A DNA stretch of 64,000 bases from Castanea sativa (lineage: Eukaryota; Streptophyta; Magnoliopsida; Fagales; Fagaceae). How positions within the stretch are numbered: the first letter of the stretch is position 1; each line of letters starts with the position of its first letter. The translations under genes and the position numbers were made by a program. Where the stretch lies: NCBI RefSeq assembly GCF_040712315.1, contig NC_134013.1, positions 88,480,001 to 88,544,000 of the forward strand, written 5' to 3'. Below the pieces are notes generated by a model. The model searched no databases. It had not been told where the DNA came from and saw only the letters and a program-made list of their open reading frames with translations. This document shows positions 1-10,939 of the stretch, in pieces.

Positions 1-98
1 TTGATCATTTTTTGCTAGTTGAGCGTAGTCTGATAAATATGGAATTATTTGTTTTCATCTCTTTGGATTTTCTTGACTTTTTAATTACGCGAATCAAG

Positions 99-1198
99 AG
101 CTGTTCTTATACACCAGCTCTCTAAGAAGCATACACAAAGAATTCCATTCAAGCTGCGTGGACTTCCAGTTTCATCTCTATTCCATCCTACAAAAAAAAT
201 CTTTTTCATTTCAACAAAGAAGAATGTTCGTGCTTATGATCTGCAGAAACAAAAGCTTATCAAAAAGCTCGAGACTGGACTCCGTGAAGTCTCTTCCATT
301 TCTGTTCATCCTGGGGGTATGTTTCCAATCTTTTTTCCTATATCACATCTTTTACATTGTGGATAAAATTTAATTTTATTAGATTTTATTTTGTTGATGT
401 ATTTTGGAAACAATCAATCACAATCTATCTTCTCAATTTATCTGAGGTTTGCTTTCCATGCAGGTGACAATATAATTGTGGGGAGCAGAGAGGGAAAATT
501 GTGTTGGTTTGACATGGATCTTTCATCTAAACCTTACAGAATTCTAAAGTATGTTTCTGGACAAAACTATAAATGATTAGAAGTTAATGATAAATGATCT
601 TTCCATTTGAAAACTGTGCCTTTCCTTTATTTAAATACTTTATTTGAGGTTTTTCTGCAATGATTATGATAATTATCTATTTTTTCTGTGAATTATCATT
701 GATGTTATGGTAACAGGCACATTGATCATTTGATTGCAATTATTTAGAAAACAAATATTTTGTAATCTACAATACATGTATCCTCCAATATATTTTTGTC
801 AGTATGGTGATGAGTTTCCTAACGTGTGTGAGAATTTCTCAGGTGTCATCCAAAAGATATTACCAATGTTGCCTTCCATCGCTCATATCCCCTTTTTGCT
901 TCATGCTCTGATGACTGCACTGCATATGTTTTTCATGGCATGGTTTATTCAGATCTCAACCAGAATCCTCTTATTGTCCCACTCGAAATTCTTAGAGGCC
1001 ATACAAGCTCAAATGGGAGAGGTGAGAATTTTCAAGATTAGTTATTTATTTTGTCTGGTGGTTGAGTATGAAAGTGAAGATTTAAAAAGGAACAGCAACA
1101 ATTATTAAAAAAAAAAACAGCAACAGTTTGACTGATTTTATTATTTTTTGTTTACTGGAAAGAGTTGAAGACATTTAATTAAATACAGCCATTATATA

Positions 1199-1238
<40 letters not shown>

Positions 1239-2140
1239 CAACAAGTGTGTGTATTTCTGTATTAAACCCCACTCTGAAACCAAGTATACAGAAAACTTGA
1301 TTTGAAACTCAATTGGACCTTCTATGGTTCTATTGACCAAGTTTCTTTGTGAGAGGCTAACCAGTCTCAGGCTCTCAGCTCCATTCATGATCTTGCTCAA
1401 CAATAATCTTCTTCACATGGTTCTCGATTTTGGCATGGCCTAGGGATGACGGTATCAAGGCAAACCTAGATGACCCATTATTTTTGTACATCGCTTATAA
1501 AGGCATATACTGAGGTTTATTATCGCAAAATAATAATAATAATAATGGTTAAAAAAAAACAGATGTCACTCTTGTTAGTATAGGAGTCTAATATGTAGGC
1601 ATTCAATATGATTTTTATTTTAATTCCTCCTTCCAGTATGGTTAGTCCTTTGTTTTTGTTTTTGTTTTTATTTTTATTTTAGTTCTAGGATGTCCCTAAA
1701 TATAGTTTTCTTCGAAAAGTCAATGGATAAACTCTTAGTTACTTTCCTAATTTACCTTTACTTTATTTGAAAAGTTAATACTCCTTTTTCATTTGTTTAT
1801 TAGAGTTCAAATTAAGTAGGATAGTTTGGAAATTTTATATCTTTTTATTTGAATGAAAACTTATTTAAATGAATGACTTTCTCCTAGAAACTTAAAATTT
1901 CTAAATAGGACCAAAAGTGTGGGAGATGAAGAGAGTATTATTTTGTTGTGTTTGCTTCTATATAGGGCTTTTGAATATGTCATACATAAAAACAGTGTGT
2001 ATCATGTTGATTAGAAATTTATATAAATGCCATTGATTAATGGCTGTATTGCAGGAGTAATGGATTGTAAGTTCCATCCAAGGCAGCCTTGGTTATTCAC
2101 TGCTGGTGCTGATTCAGTGATCAAACTTTACTGTCATTAA
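99..2140 (+). CDS. BOP1: Ribosome biogenesis protein BOP1-like, 3' part
   Basis: Four in-frame exons encode the C-terminal WD40 part of a BOP1/Erb1 protein: about 99-316, 464-548, 843-1021 and 2055-2140 (TAA at 2138-2140). Junctions are GT-AG and keep phase. Recognisable stretches are [59 protein letters not shown] and the terminal [14 protein letters not shown]. In other eukaryotes BOP1 works with PES1 and WDR12 in the nucleolus on 27S/32S pre-rRNA processing and 60S assembly. The window edge removes the N-terminal two thirds. The start of the first visible exon is uncertain: an AG at 97-100 could be its acceptor, but the in-frame residues just upstream (ESR) also match the family, and a stop lies at 82-84. 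The locus may therefore be a 5'-broken copy. The family call is very secure; functionality is not. Confidence 0.85.
1201..1238. repeat. (AC)n microsatellite
   Basis: An uninterrupted CA/AC dinucleotide run in the last intron of the BOP1-like gene. The cysteine/valine-rich open frame it creates on the minus strand is an artefact. Confidence 0.95.
1620..1945. mobile_element. Decayed mariner/Stowaway-type MITE
   Basis: The left end (CCTCCTTCCA, then TAGTCCTTTG) and the right end (TAGGACCAAAAG to GAAGAGAGTA) resemble degraded inverted termini of the CTCCCTCCGTCCC family, which is seen in better condition at 55715-56070. The element lies in the last BOP1 intron. The assignment rests on the end motifs and size only. 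Confidence 0.45.
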
Positions 2141-2459
2141 GAGGGAAAAGTGACACGCACTGAAGCGCGTTGCAAACACAGCAATCATAGGGGATCCGTC
2201 TCCTGAGTCTCAGGAGAGAGACCTGAAGTTTTGTTGGCAAATGTACTGTTTCATTGTTGGAGAGAAATTAATTGTTGCCTGAGTTTCTGGCTTCAGTTCA
2301 GTGTTTGGTGAACATGATCCAATTATAATTTTTGACAAAGCATGTAACTTATAATTCAGTTTTTGTTATTATTTTATTACAATTTTGGGAAGAATGTCCC
2401 ATATTTTTCTTGAATTCTAGAACAGCGCATCTGAAACATATATAAGCACGTAACTTATA

Positions 2460-2492
<33 letters not shown>

Positions 2493-3340
2493 AACCCATT
2501 GATTTTCACTCTTGCAGTGTGGAACAATGCAGTTCATAGACAATCTCAAGCGGTCTATTCCCAAGCAATGTTCCAATATGGTTGCATTCCCGAAAATGTT
2601 TCTCATTTACATTTCTGGCACTGTTTTGCAAGGTGAAGGACTTTGTAGCCTTTCTTGATTTAGATGACCAAATCACCTAGCTCGTTACACTTCAATTTGG
2701 CAAAATTTATTTTAGCTATCAATAAGCTACTAGCTGAGGTCCCAACTAAGTTACAAGTATCCAAACTTGTGTGTATAAAATCTGTGTTCTCTATGTCTTG
2801 TTTCGATAATCCATTAGATCAATCCACGCATTCTTGATGCAAGACAGATAAACCAAGCACAAAAAAGATTGGAGTTGCTGTTTTATAGACCAAGCCATAT
2901 AAATTGCAATAAAAAGATTTTTAGTTTAAGCAAAGCGAAGGCATTTTAAATCTATTACATTGATTGTTACTTGCCCATTACAATTTGCAGAACCAAAATT
3001 TGCATATCTCTTTTGCTTGTATTTGTTCTGGGGACGGAGGAAGCACAGAAAAATTCTATTATAGTGTTGACACGCCATGAAAGTCTGACGGAGTCTTGCT
3101 TAGAGTTCTTAATTTTAGATGTATCACAAATCCTGGATCTACCACACATTTTCGAACAAAGTATTTTCATATAACTCCTCAAACACCAATCATCCTTTTG
3201 GTTGAACCAAAATCAAGTTCAGATACTAAATAGGCCAAAACAAATTTAACATTAAAGTTTGAACTTGGAAAAGGCTAACAGTTTCTTCAGCAAGCCTAAC
3301 TTTCCTTTAACAAGAATTTTCTCAACTTTGTTAGCCCACT
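2141..3340. other. Convergent intergenic region between BOP1 and NFU
   Basis: This stretch follows the BOP1 stop and presumably starts with its 3' UTR. It holds a TTA/ATT trinucleotide run at about 2460-2490. Short open frames on both strands have no recognisable domain. No RNA gene was seen. Confidence 0.6.
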
Positions 3341-3344
3341 AAGA

Positions 3345-3562
3345 ATACGTTTGGATCCAGCTTCTTTTAGCTGCGTTCACGTTTTTTTTTTGTTTTTTTT
3401 TTTTTCAACGCGTGTTTGTTACTGTTCATTGGCCATGAACAGTGATTTTAGGCCAATGAACAGTAACTTCTGGAATGAACAGTATTTTTTACCCCTTTAA
3501 AAATTATTTTGCTACAGTGTTTTCAGTTTTCAGCAATAAGTTCTATCCAAACGGACTCTAAA
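3345..3562. mobile_element. MITE with CGTTTGGAT inverted ends
   Basis: The left end carries CGTTTGGATCCAGCTTCTT and the right end AATAAGTTCTATCCAAACG, giving an imperfect terminal inverted repeat around an AT-rich core with several GAACAGT motifs. Relatives lie at 15650-15846 (with matching inner sequence such as GAACAGTG) and as a fragment at about 40195-40290. It is non-coding. The superfamily was not determined. Confidence 0.65.
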
Positions 3563-3706
3563 TATTATAAAACTGTACATATTACATGAAACTATCACAA
3601 AAGTTTTAAAGAGTTGTATAGATGCTCCTTACTTGCAAGATGCTCTGATAAAAAATCGCATGAATATAATAGGTTTTTTTTTTTTTTTTGGTTTCTCCCT
3701 GGGATT

Positions 3707-6700
3707 TTATAGAAGTTGAACTGCTGCAATTGCTGGAATTTTCTCTCGCAGTTTCTGTGTAACAGCAACACGAACAGTCATCACCCCTGCAGCTGGTCCC
3801 ATTATCCTTACTTTGACTATTGGTTCCTCAATTGCCACCAGTTCAAGAGATCCACCAACTGCCCCTACCAGATAGGGCCTGATTTCTTCAAGAACCTGAA
3901 ATGGACAAGACAAGTATGATAGACAAAAATTTAAACAAGCACCTAAAAAATAGAGAAAGAGGAGGGTTGGAAAGGGGGGGAGGGAGGATGAATTTGCAAC
4001 CCTGCCGTTGGAGTAAGGAACATAAAAGCAAGCTTTGGCAACAACTCAAAAACAAAACCTAAATATGTCACAGGTGGTAGGGAGTCCACATAGCAGTTCA
4101 ACCATCAAAGAACGGATTCAACAGATTTAGCAAAAATTCTGAAATTCACTATTTAAGATCACACTCAACCCAAAAGAGAATCCTAGCTTTTAGCCACAGA
4201 TAACTTAAGTTTCTTGGTAATGCATCACTATCATGTATCAACTATTTACAGATTTAGTTTTTCCAAGTCTTTAAGTTCTTAACTAAGCCCATTTACAAGA
4301 ACCTGAAATGGACAAGACAAGTATGATAGACAAAAATTTAAACAAGCACCTAAAAAATAGAGAAAGAGGAGGGTTGGAGAGGGGGGAGAGAGGATGAATT
4401 TGCAACCCTGCCGTTGGAGTAAGCAACATAAAAGCAAGCTTTGGCAACAACTCAAAAACAAAACCTAAATATGTCACAGATGGTAGGGAGTCCACATAGC
4501 AGTTCAACCATCAAAGAACGGATTCAATAGATTTAGCAAAAATTCTGAATTTCACTATTTAAGATCACACTCAACCCAAAAGAGAATCCTAGCTTTTAGC
4601 CACAGATAACTTAAGTTGCTTGGTAATGCATCACTATCATGTATCAACTATTTACAGATTTAGTTTTTCCAAGTCCTTAAGTTCTTAACTAAGCCCATTT
4701 TCTACTTGTTCACTATCGTGAACCTTGTGTTTTTTCATACTTATCATTTTTCAATAAAACATTTTCTTACCTATCAAAAAAATTAAGTTCTTAACTAAGC
4801 CCTACAACAAATGCTTTTACCTTATTTAATGAAATTCATCATTGCCTCTCCAGAAAAACTACTTAAAAGCCAACGAAGATGAAGGACCCTCTTAATATCA
4901 TCACCACAGCTTCAGCCCCTAGTGGCCGATCACTTGGTAAGAGTCAAGTGACAGCGATGTTAACCTATTAGGTATCAATTCTGTATGCTTCCATAGCCAA
5001 CAACCAAGACTTTGGATATATACTATAGAATGGTGTAAAAGAATACATGTGGTTGAATCTTACAAGATTTTTGGAACAAAGGTTTGGTTGTTGTTGTTAT
5101 GAAACAATTTTTACGTTCCATATATTCAAAACTCATAACAATTTGAATTAATGTATCTCCTTGATTCCCCCTCTCAATTTTATTCCACTTGTTCAGCCCA
5201 AGTGAAATATGGCTTCTTTTTCAAATCATTATTGTGTTCCGACTCTTAGTCTCTTACTCTCTCACCCTTCTGTATGACAAGTATTATTGAAGGCAAAACC
5301 AGAAAAATAACACAATTTTTGCATTTCAGCAATGCAATACTATCTATGCAGTCCAATGGTATGGTAAGAAAATTTACAAAGCAAAGAGGGTGAAGGTTTG
5401 AGTGCTCTAATGGCTGTGATATAACAATAATGCATGATTTTTTACTGAAAATTAAATACTACCTTCTCTATATTTTCTTCATTCAGCTCAAGGCCAGATT
5501 CTTCATCAGCTATTGGTTCCACTGCAACTATTTCAGGCATCTTTTCCATCAAACGACGCTCAATGCCCATTTTCATTGTCATAACAGAACTAGGACAAGA
5601 ACCACAAGCTCCTTGTAGCTTCAACCGTACAACATTGCCATCAATCTCATGTAATGCCACATTTCCCCCATCTGCAATTAGATAAGGTCGGATTTCATCC
5701 AATACAGTTTCAACATTCTCTGCAGTTAGTGGCAATTCCAAAGCTGAATTTGGAGTAGCAACAGCCTTCACAACTGTAAAATATGCAATCAGAGAAAACT
5801 TTTAAGATCCAATAGGTTAAAAGTGAAATCACGGCCAACCCACAAATGACTTAACACCCTCCATAGAAAAAAATATGAAAAACATTTCATTACACATAAA
5901 ACAAAAACCAATTCTCAATTTTAAGCTTAACGTTTCCAGAGGACTTGGTTTTTCATTTTGCTCTCATACTCAGACCAAGAAAAAATTTCTTTTTATAGGT
6001 CACATGATTTAATGGTAAATTTGGACAAGCCAAAATTTTGAAATAATTATCTCACTAACTTACATCACAATTTAAAAGTTACAACACAATTTTCCCAAAA
6101 GCTCCAACAGTTTACCTTGTACAGTCAAATTAATAATAATATTGATGGCTGAGTTTCAACATAATTTTGATCCAGTACAATTTCCACATATTTATTTAAT
6201 GACAGATTTAAATACCAAGATCACCATTAACAATTAGTTGCAATTTTTGTGACAGAACAAATGGCAATGCTAATTACCATTTGTATGCTTCCTATAGGGA
6301 AAGTAGCTTATAGTACAAATGTCATATTTGGTCCTTAAAAGTTTATCCGATTTTTCTCAAGTTTCAAAAATAACAATTGAATGTTATAAAAACATAAAAT
6401 GATCTAGTTGGGTCCTTAACTACACAAAACTCTTATGTGCAATCTGACTTGTAATTAAAAAAAAAATGGTCTAAATGTTGCACTTTTTAGTTTTTACCCA
6501 TCTGTCTGTCGCGTGCATTTTTTTTAGAGCTCAGTCAGAAGAAGACCAAAATAACATTAATTGTAATACATCAATTAAAGAAGTAATAAAGAATTTAACT
6601 TATGATAGAATAAAAAATGGTGGAAAATAAAACTTATGGCTAACCCCGACTATTCTATTAAGGGTCCATAACCGAACCCAAAACTTTGAGACCAAGGCCT

Positions 6701-7326
6701 GGTTGTTGTTGTTGTTGTTGTTGTCGTCGTAATTAAAATATCTCTAAATAAACTAAGCAACTGAAACTAGCCCATAACAAATCATACTAAATTAGCTAAA
6801 AGCCTTCTGACTCCCAATTATTACATAGCCAAAATGCACATAATCATGGTCCACTATAATCAAGTACAAAAATTATTAGATTCTTCTTCTTCTTCTTCTT
6901 CTTTTCATTCAGAGTTAAAAAAAACTTTTAGTTTTGTAACATTAGCAATTTAGCAGAAAGATAGTCCACAAAAAAGTTTAAAAAAAAAAAAAAGCAAAAA
7001 TGTTTTGAATTTGCATACACTTAGGTTTAATTTGATTGATCTAATTAAATTACTTTGGAATACAAACAGCTACAAAATTCAATGAAACAATCAACAGAAA
7101 TCAACCAATTTGCCCTATTTTTCAATTCAAATAAAAAAAATACACCAACCTAAGCTGCGTGAACGAGATTGAACGGAACAGCGTGAGCTCCGCCGCACCG
7201 GATTATACCCTCTCGCGAGAGAAACATGTGTTCGAAACAATCTCCCACAACTCTGTCAACAAATTTTAGCTTCCGATTTAGAAAAATTGAAACCAAAAAA
7301 GAAGAAAAAAAAAATTAATGAAATTG

Positions 7327-7365
<39 letters not shown>

Positions 7366-7470
7366 CTTGGAGGAGCGAGAAGAAGAGGAAGAAGAAGAGG
7401 AAGAGGGAGATTCTAGGGCTTGGAGGGATCTGCCGCAATACGACGCCGTATTCACCACCACAGTTTGCAT
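3707..7470 (-). CDS. NFU2: Plastid NifU-like Fe-S scaffold protein (NFU2-type)
   Basis: Four exons read on the minus strand: 7470-7366, 7252-7150, 5773-5463 and 3895-3707. They total 708 nt, or 235 codons plus stop, the usual size of plant plastid NFU proteins. The ATG at 7468-7470 begins [12 protein letters not shown], followed by a serine run; residues 1-69 are Ser/Arg-rich with few acids, as in a chloroplast transit peptide. Residues about 85-160 form the NifU C-terminal domain with the Fe-S-binding GACGSC (Cys126, Cys129). Residues 174-235 form the second, degenerate NifU domain in which the CxxC is replaced by GPAAGVMT, the typical NFU1-3 architecture. Family members assemble and hand over [4Fe-4S]/[2Fe-2S] clusters to stromal targets such as photosystem I proteins. 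All introns are GT-AG and phases match. The choice between NFU2 and NFU3 is not decided. Confidence 0.93.
3888..4701. repeat. 407-bp direct tandem duplication in NFU intron 3
   Basis: Sequence from about 3888 to 4294 is repeated almost exactly at about 4295-4701, with an offset of 407 bp. The unit begins inside exon 4 of the NFU gene, so it carries that exon's 3' splice site (CAG then GTTCTTG on the minus strand). The second copy therefore holds a decoy acceptor near 4303. The few mismatches suggest a fairly recent event. Confidence 0.92.
4702..5462. other. NFU intron 3, unique remainder
   Basis: AT-rich intron sequence between the tandem duplication and exon 3. I see no second gene, repeat family or structured element. 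Open frames here are short and unrecognised. Confidence 0.6.
5774..7149. other. NFU intron 2
   Basis: A 1.4-kb AT-rich intron with short GTT (6701-6720) and TTC (6881-6902) trinucleotide runs and poly-A tracts. No transposon end or coding potential was recognised. Confidence 0.6.
7331..7364. repeat. (AG)n microsatellite next to the NFU exon 1 donor
   Basis: A dinucleotide run, CT on the coding strand, that begins two bases inside the first NFU intron. That intron is only 113 bp, so length changes in the run alter a substantial fraction of it. The exon boundary itself is supported by the in-frame join SSK/SCG. Confidence 0.9.
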
Positions 7471-7731
7471 CTCTGTTAGTCTCAACCGCTTTTCTATTCT
7501 TTTCTCTGAGCTAGTAATAGAAGAGCTGGGATTTCTTATTTTTTATTTTTTTTCTGACCTCATATATTGCCTTTTATTTTGCTTGGTTTTTCTTGGGAAA
7601 CAAACAAGAAGCAGAGAAGAGAAGCGAAGAGAGCAGAAGAGAAGGACCAAAAGGGGAATCAAAACAGTCCCTCCAGTTATCTCGGGGAGTATCTTTCGCT
7701 ATATTAATTTGGCGCCGCTAATTTCTTTTTC

Positions 7732-7762
<31 letters not shown>

Positions 7763-8351
7763 GAAGTTAGTCTTTCATGTAAATCAAAGGTCATAAGATA
7801 TATTTTAAATCAAAATTTTTTATTATATATTTTCTTTTAAATTAAAAGTTTTCAGAAAAGAGTTTAATATATATATATATTTAGATTAAGTTAGAAGAGA
7901 AATTTTATTTTATATATAAAAAAATTATTTAAATTATCTAGGTTTTTTTTTTATTATGATAATCTTTTTTATTTTGTCAATTAAGTTATTATTAATTCAT
8001 TAAAATATTTTAATTTGAAAATCATACTAATCATTTTTTTTTTTGTAGGAAAATTCATACTCATCTTGGTAATTCATTTTCATTAGCAGAGAGTGGTTAA
8101 TAATATTTTGTGTTTATTTTCACCTACATAACTTTTTTTTTTAGCAGTCACTTCCTTGCTCTAAATAGAGATTTCTCCCTCTGCCTTCTTTGTCTTATAG
8201 TTGCTAAATTGATTTATAAACAAAAATTAGGTGAAATGCAGAGTTTAATAGTGGGTTTCTATTCTTCTCTGCTCAATTATCTAGAATAATATAAAATGAA
8301 CAACATAGATGGATAAAGACATCAAATATAAATAATTTAATTATCACATAC

Positions 8352-8357
<6 letters not shown>
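7471..8357. other. Upstream region of the NFU gene
   Basis: Begins with the putative 5' UTR and promoter of the minus-strand NFU gene, including a purine-rich stretch near 7605-7660, then becomes very AT-rich. A plus-strand open frame over 7367-7840 is a shadow of low-complexity GA-rich DNA. No other gene is supported. Confidence 0.55.

Positions 8358-8395
<38 letters not shown>
8354..8395. repeat. (AT)n microsatellite
   Basis: An alternating AT run of about 40 bp directly at the left edge of the composite repeat at 8397-9301. Confidence 0.9.
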
Positions 8396-8396
<1 letters not shown>

Positions 8397-8399
<3 letters not shown>

Positions 8400-9301
8400 G
8401 ATAATTGAGAGGCTTTTGGTACAGGGTTTTAGCACCTGCTTTGAGAACAAGTGTGTTGCAATACAAGCTTCCTTTATAATAAGACCCCATCTATTGTGAG
8501 AAGAGTCACTTTCATAAAAAGGCTCTTCATCAGCTGAGAAGTTTACTCTCCTTTCTACTATGCGTAAGCAAGCTCCATACATGCCCAACCATCGCACACA
8601 AGTGACAAGACTATATCCTAGCCAAGCACACCTACTGATGATAATTGAGAGGCTTTTGGTACGGGGTTTTAGCACCTGCTTTGAGAACAAGTGTGTTGCA
8701 ATACAAGCTTCCTTTATAATAAGACCCCATCTATTGTGAGAAGAGTCACTTTCATAAAAAGGCTCTTCATCAGCTAAGAATTTTTTTAGGTTCTAAGGCA
8801 TCCACGTCAGTATGTGCAAATTTTTTTCCATTTTACACATCTAAAACCTACTTTTTCTATTTTACACGCGTATTTTTACAAAACACCCACATCAATTTGT
8901 CTATTATACACATTTATTTAAATAAAATATTCATTTCTTTAACCCTATGAATAGTAACCGTGAGAGCAAGGTGAGAAAGGAAATGAGAAAAAGAGTGAGG
9001 AGAGAAAAAAAATAAAAAAATTATTTACACAATGAACAGTAACCATATATATATGCACGGTTACTGTTCATTTACAAAATTATTGTGTATATTTAGACAT
9101 TTTTACAAAGACTGTTGTGGGGAGTTTTGGGTTAAAATGTATAAAATAAAATACTTTTTATAATTTAGAAGACTATCCACGAGCTGATGTAGTTGCTTTA
9201 ATAATTTTACTCTCCTTTCTACTATGCGTAAGCAAGCTCCATATATGCCCAACCATCGCACACAAGTGACAAGACTATATCCTAGCCAAGCACACCTACT
9301 G
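8397..9301. repeat. Composite duplicated repeat (A-B-A'-B')
   Basis: Block A (8397-8540) is repeated nearly identically at 8637-8777, and block B (8546-8636) is repeated at 9208-9301. The order A-B-A'-insert-B' indicates a tandem duplication of one unit of about 240 bp whose second copy was split by the insertion at 8780-9205. On the minus strand the unit is open for about 80 codons in both copies (SRCAWLGYSLVTC and following), with no family I recognise. It could be a diverged exon or a chance open frame. Confidence 0.85.
8780..9207. mobile_element. MITE-like insertion splitting the duplicated repeat
   Basis: Comparison with the intact first copy shows that about 425 bp were inserted between the motifs CAGCTAAGAA and TTTACTCTCC. 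The ends are imperfectly inverted (GGCATCCACGTCAG against GCAACTACATCAG on the other strand), and short AATTTT flanks look like a target-site duplication. The interior has inverted GGTTACTGTTCAT-type sequence around 8948-9072. No coding capacity. Confidence 0.7.
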
Positions 9302-9639
9302 AAGGTAGCTACAGTCAATAACAATTCACCAACCTAAATTTAATTAATTGACAAAATTAAAAGCTTGATACCTAATCTAAAATATGATATATAAATTTTA
9401 GGTATCTTTACATATTTTTTCCCAAATTTTGGTTGGGAGATTTCTGTCTTTCTTTCTTTTATATGTCAACCAGTTTTTTTTTTTGTTTTTTTTTTCCTTT
9501 TAAAAAAATCTTTATATTGGACCATTGGTTGTAACAGGTCAAGTTTCACCCAAAATAGATTACATTGAGTGAAGGATGTCAAAAAATGTTGCTAACCAAC
9601 AAATTAAAATAAGCCAACTACATCATGGGGATATTTGCA
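9302..9639. other. Intergenic, nothing recognised
   Basis: AT-rich DNA with poly-T runs near 9474-9498. No gene, RNA or transposon end was recognised. Confidence 0.5.
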
Positions 9640-10520
9640 GACTAATATAGTGACTAGATCTAATATAGCAAGTTAAAACGTGTTTCAAAGAAATTTGGAA
9701 ACTAGCATAACGAGTTTTAGAAACTTGAGTTCGATATAAAACTCGACTCTTAAAAACTCGTTTTCTACTTGTTGAGTTGGACACTATTTTGCACTATTAT
9801 GCCACATAGATCTCGAGTCTTCAAGACTCGAGTTCCACAAAGCAAAATCGAGTGTTTGAGACTCGATTTTCTTCAGGAAATGCCACTAATCTCAAGTCTG
9901 CAAAACTCGATTTTTGCTGAAATAAACCTCTCTAAGTGTTTTCTGGCTTGGGGTTATCTGGAAATGAGGGAAAAAAAAATTCCCAATGGATGAGAGTGCG
10001 AGACAGTGAGAGGTAGTCGATAAGAGGAGACGAGAGTTTTCTGCTGCCGATGAGATGCGCTTGTCTCTGGTAGAGTGAGGGTTTGCCGATGGGTTTTCCA
10101 CCAAAGATGATGTGCTTGTCTCCGGTAGAAGGAGGGTTTGCCGATGGGTTTTTTGCCGTTGATGAGATGCGCTTGTCTTCGCCGATGAGTTTGCTGATGG
10201 ATTTGGGGTTTGAAAGAGAGTGAGTATTCTGGAGTCTGGGTGTGAAGGGTAGTGAAAGTGTTCAGTCTTGAGGGGTTGAAATACGATCACAAATCGAGTA
10301 TTAGAAACTCGATTTCAAGATCACAAATCGAGTGTTAGAAACTCGATTTCAACGTGGCTCCACATGGAAAAAAGTCCACGTCAGATGTTTGTAGCTGAGG
10401 ATCTCAAGTACTAGAAACTCGATTTCTACCCGGAACTCAATTTTAAAACTCGAGATGCTACTTTCTCACTTTGTTTTGAAACTGAGCAACTAACGAAATT
10501 CTTAGCAATCTACTGTTAAA
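9640..10520. mobile_element. Inverted-end element rich in CTCGA motifs
   Basis: Outer segments at about 9680-9740 and 10435-10500 are imperfect inverted repeats (TTTCAAA, AGCAT and CGAGTTTTA in the same order). Inside, short segments of the form AACTCGAGT / AAACTCGATTTC recur many times in both orientations. The core at 10040-10200 contains a minisatellite-like repetition of GCGCTTGTCT and GCCGATGGGTTTT. The minus-strand open frame at 10290-9892 is a by-product. A related piece lies at 21389-21600. The transposon class is not known to me. Confidence 0.6.
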
Positions 10521-10903
10521 TGGAAAAAAAAAAAAAAAAAAAAATTCACTACATCATGCATGTTTTCAGGTGAACAATTGAATCATGATTGAGTTTGTAG
10601 GTTGGACCTTTCTAGGTCACAACCCTTATTTTTTTGAAATATTATCCATCAAAAACCAATGGCCATCAACCTAAAACAAAACCAAAGTAGATGAAGGAGA
10701 AGGGGGGGGGGGGGTTTAAAAGTGATGAGGGTGGCCACGATATGGTGGTTTTTCAAGATCGTCTACAAAATTGATGATTCTTAGGAATTGGAACCTTTGA
10801 GATTAATTATTGATAGTAATGGTGTGTATTCAACCCACATTAACTTAGCATTCAATTTTGGTATTGGCGTGTGAGTGTATTCCCTTATCTTATCCCCTTC
10901 TCC

Positions 10904-10939
<36 letters not shown>

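Noticed and set aside
7256..7514. Long Arg/Glu or Ser/Leu/Phe frames over the GA-rich region
   Set aside because: They arise from the AG microsatellite and purine-rich DNA. The real coding frame here is NFU exon 1 (7470-7366) in a different reading.
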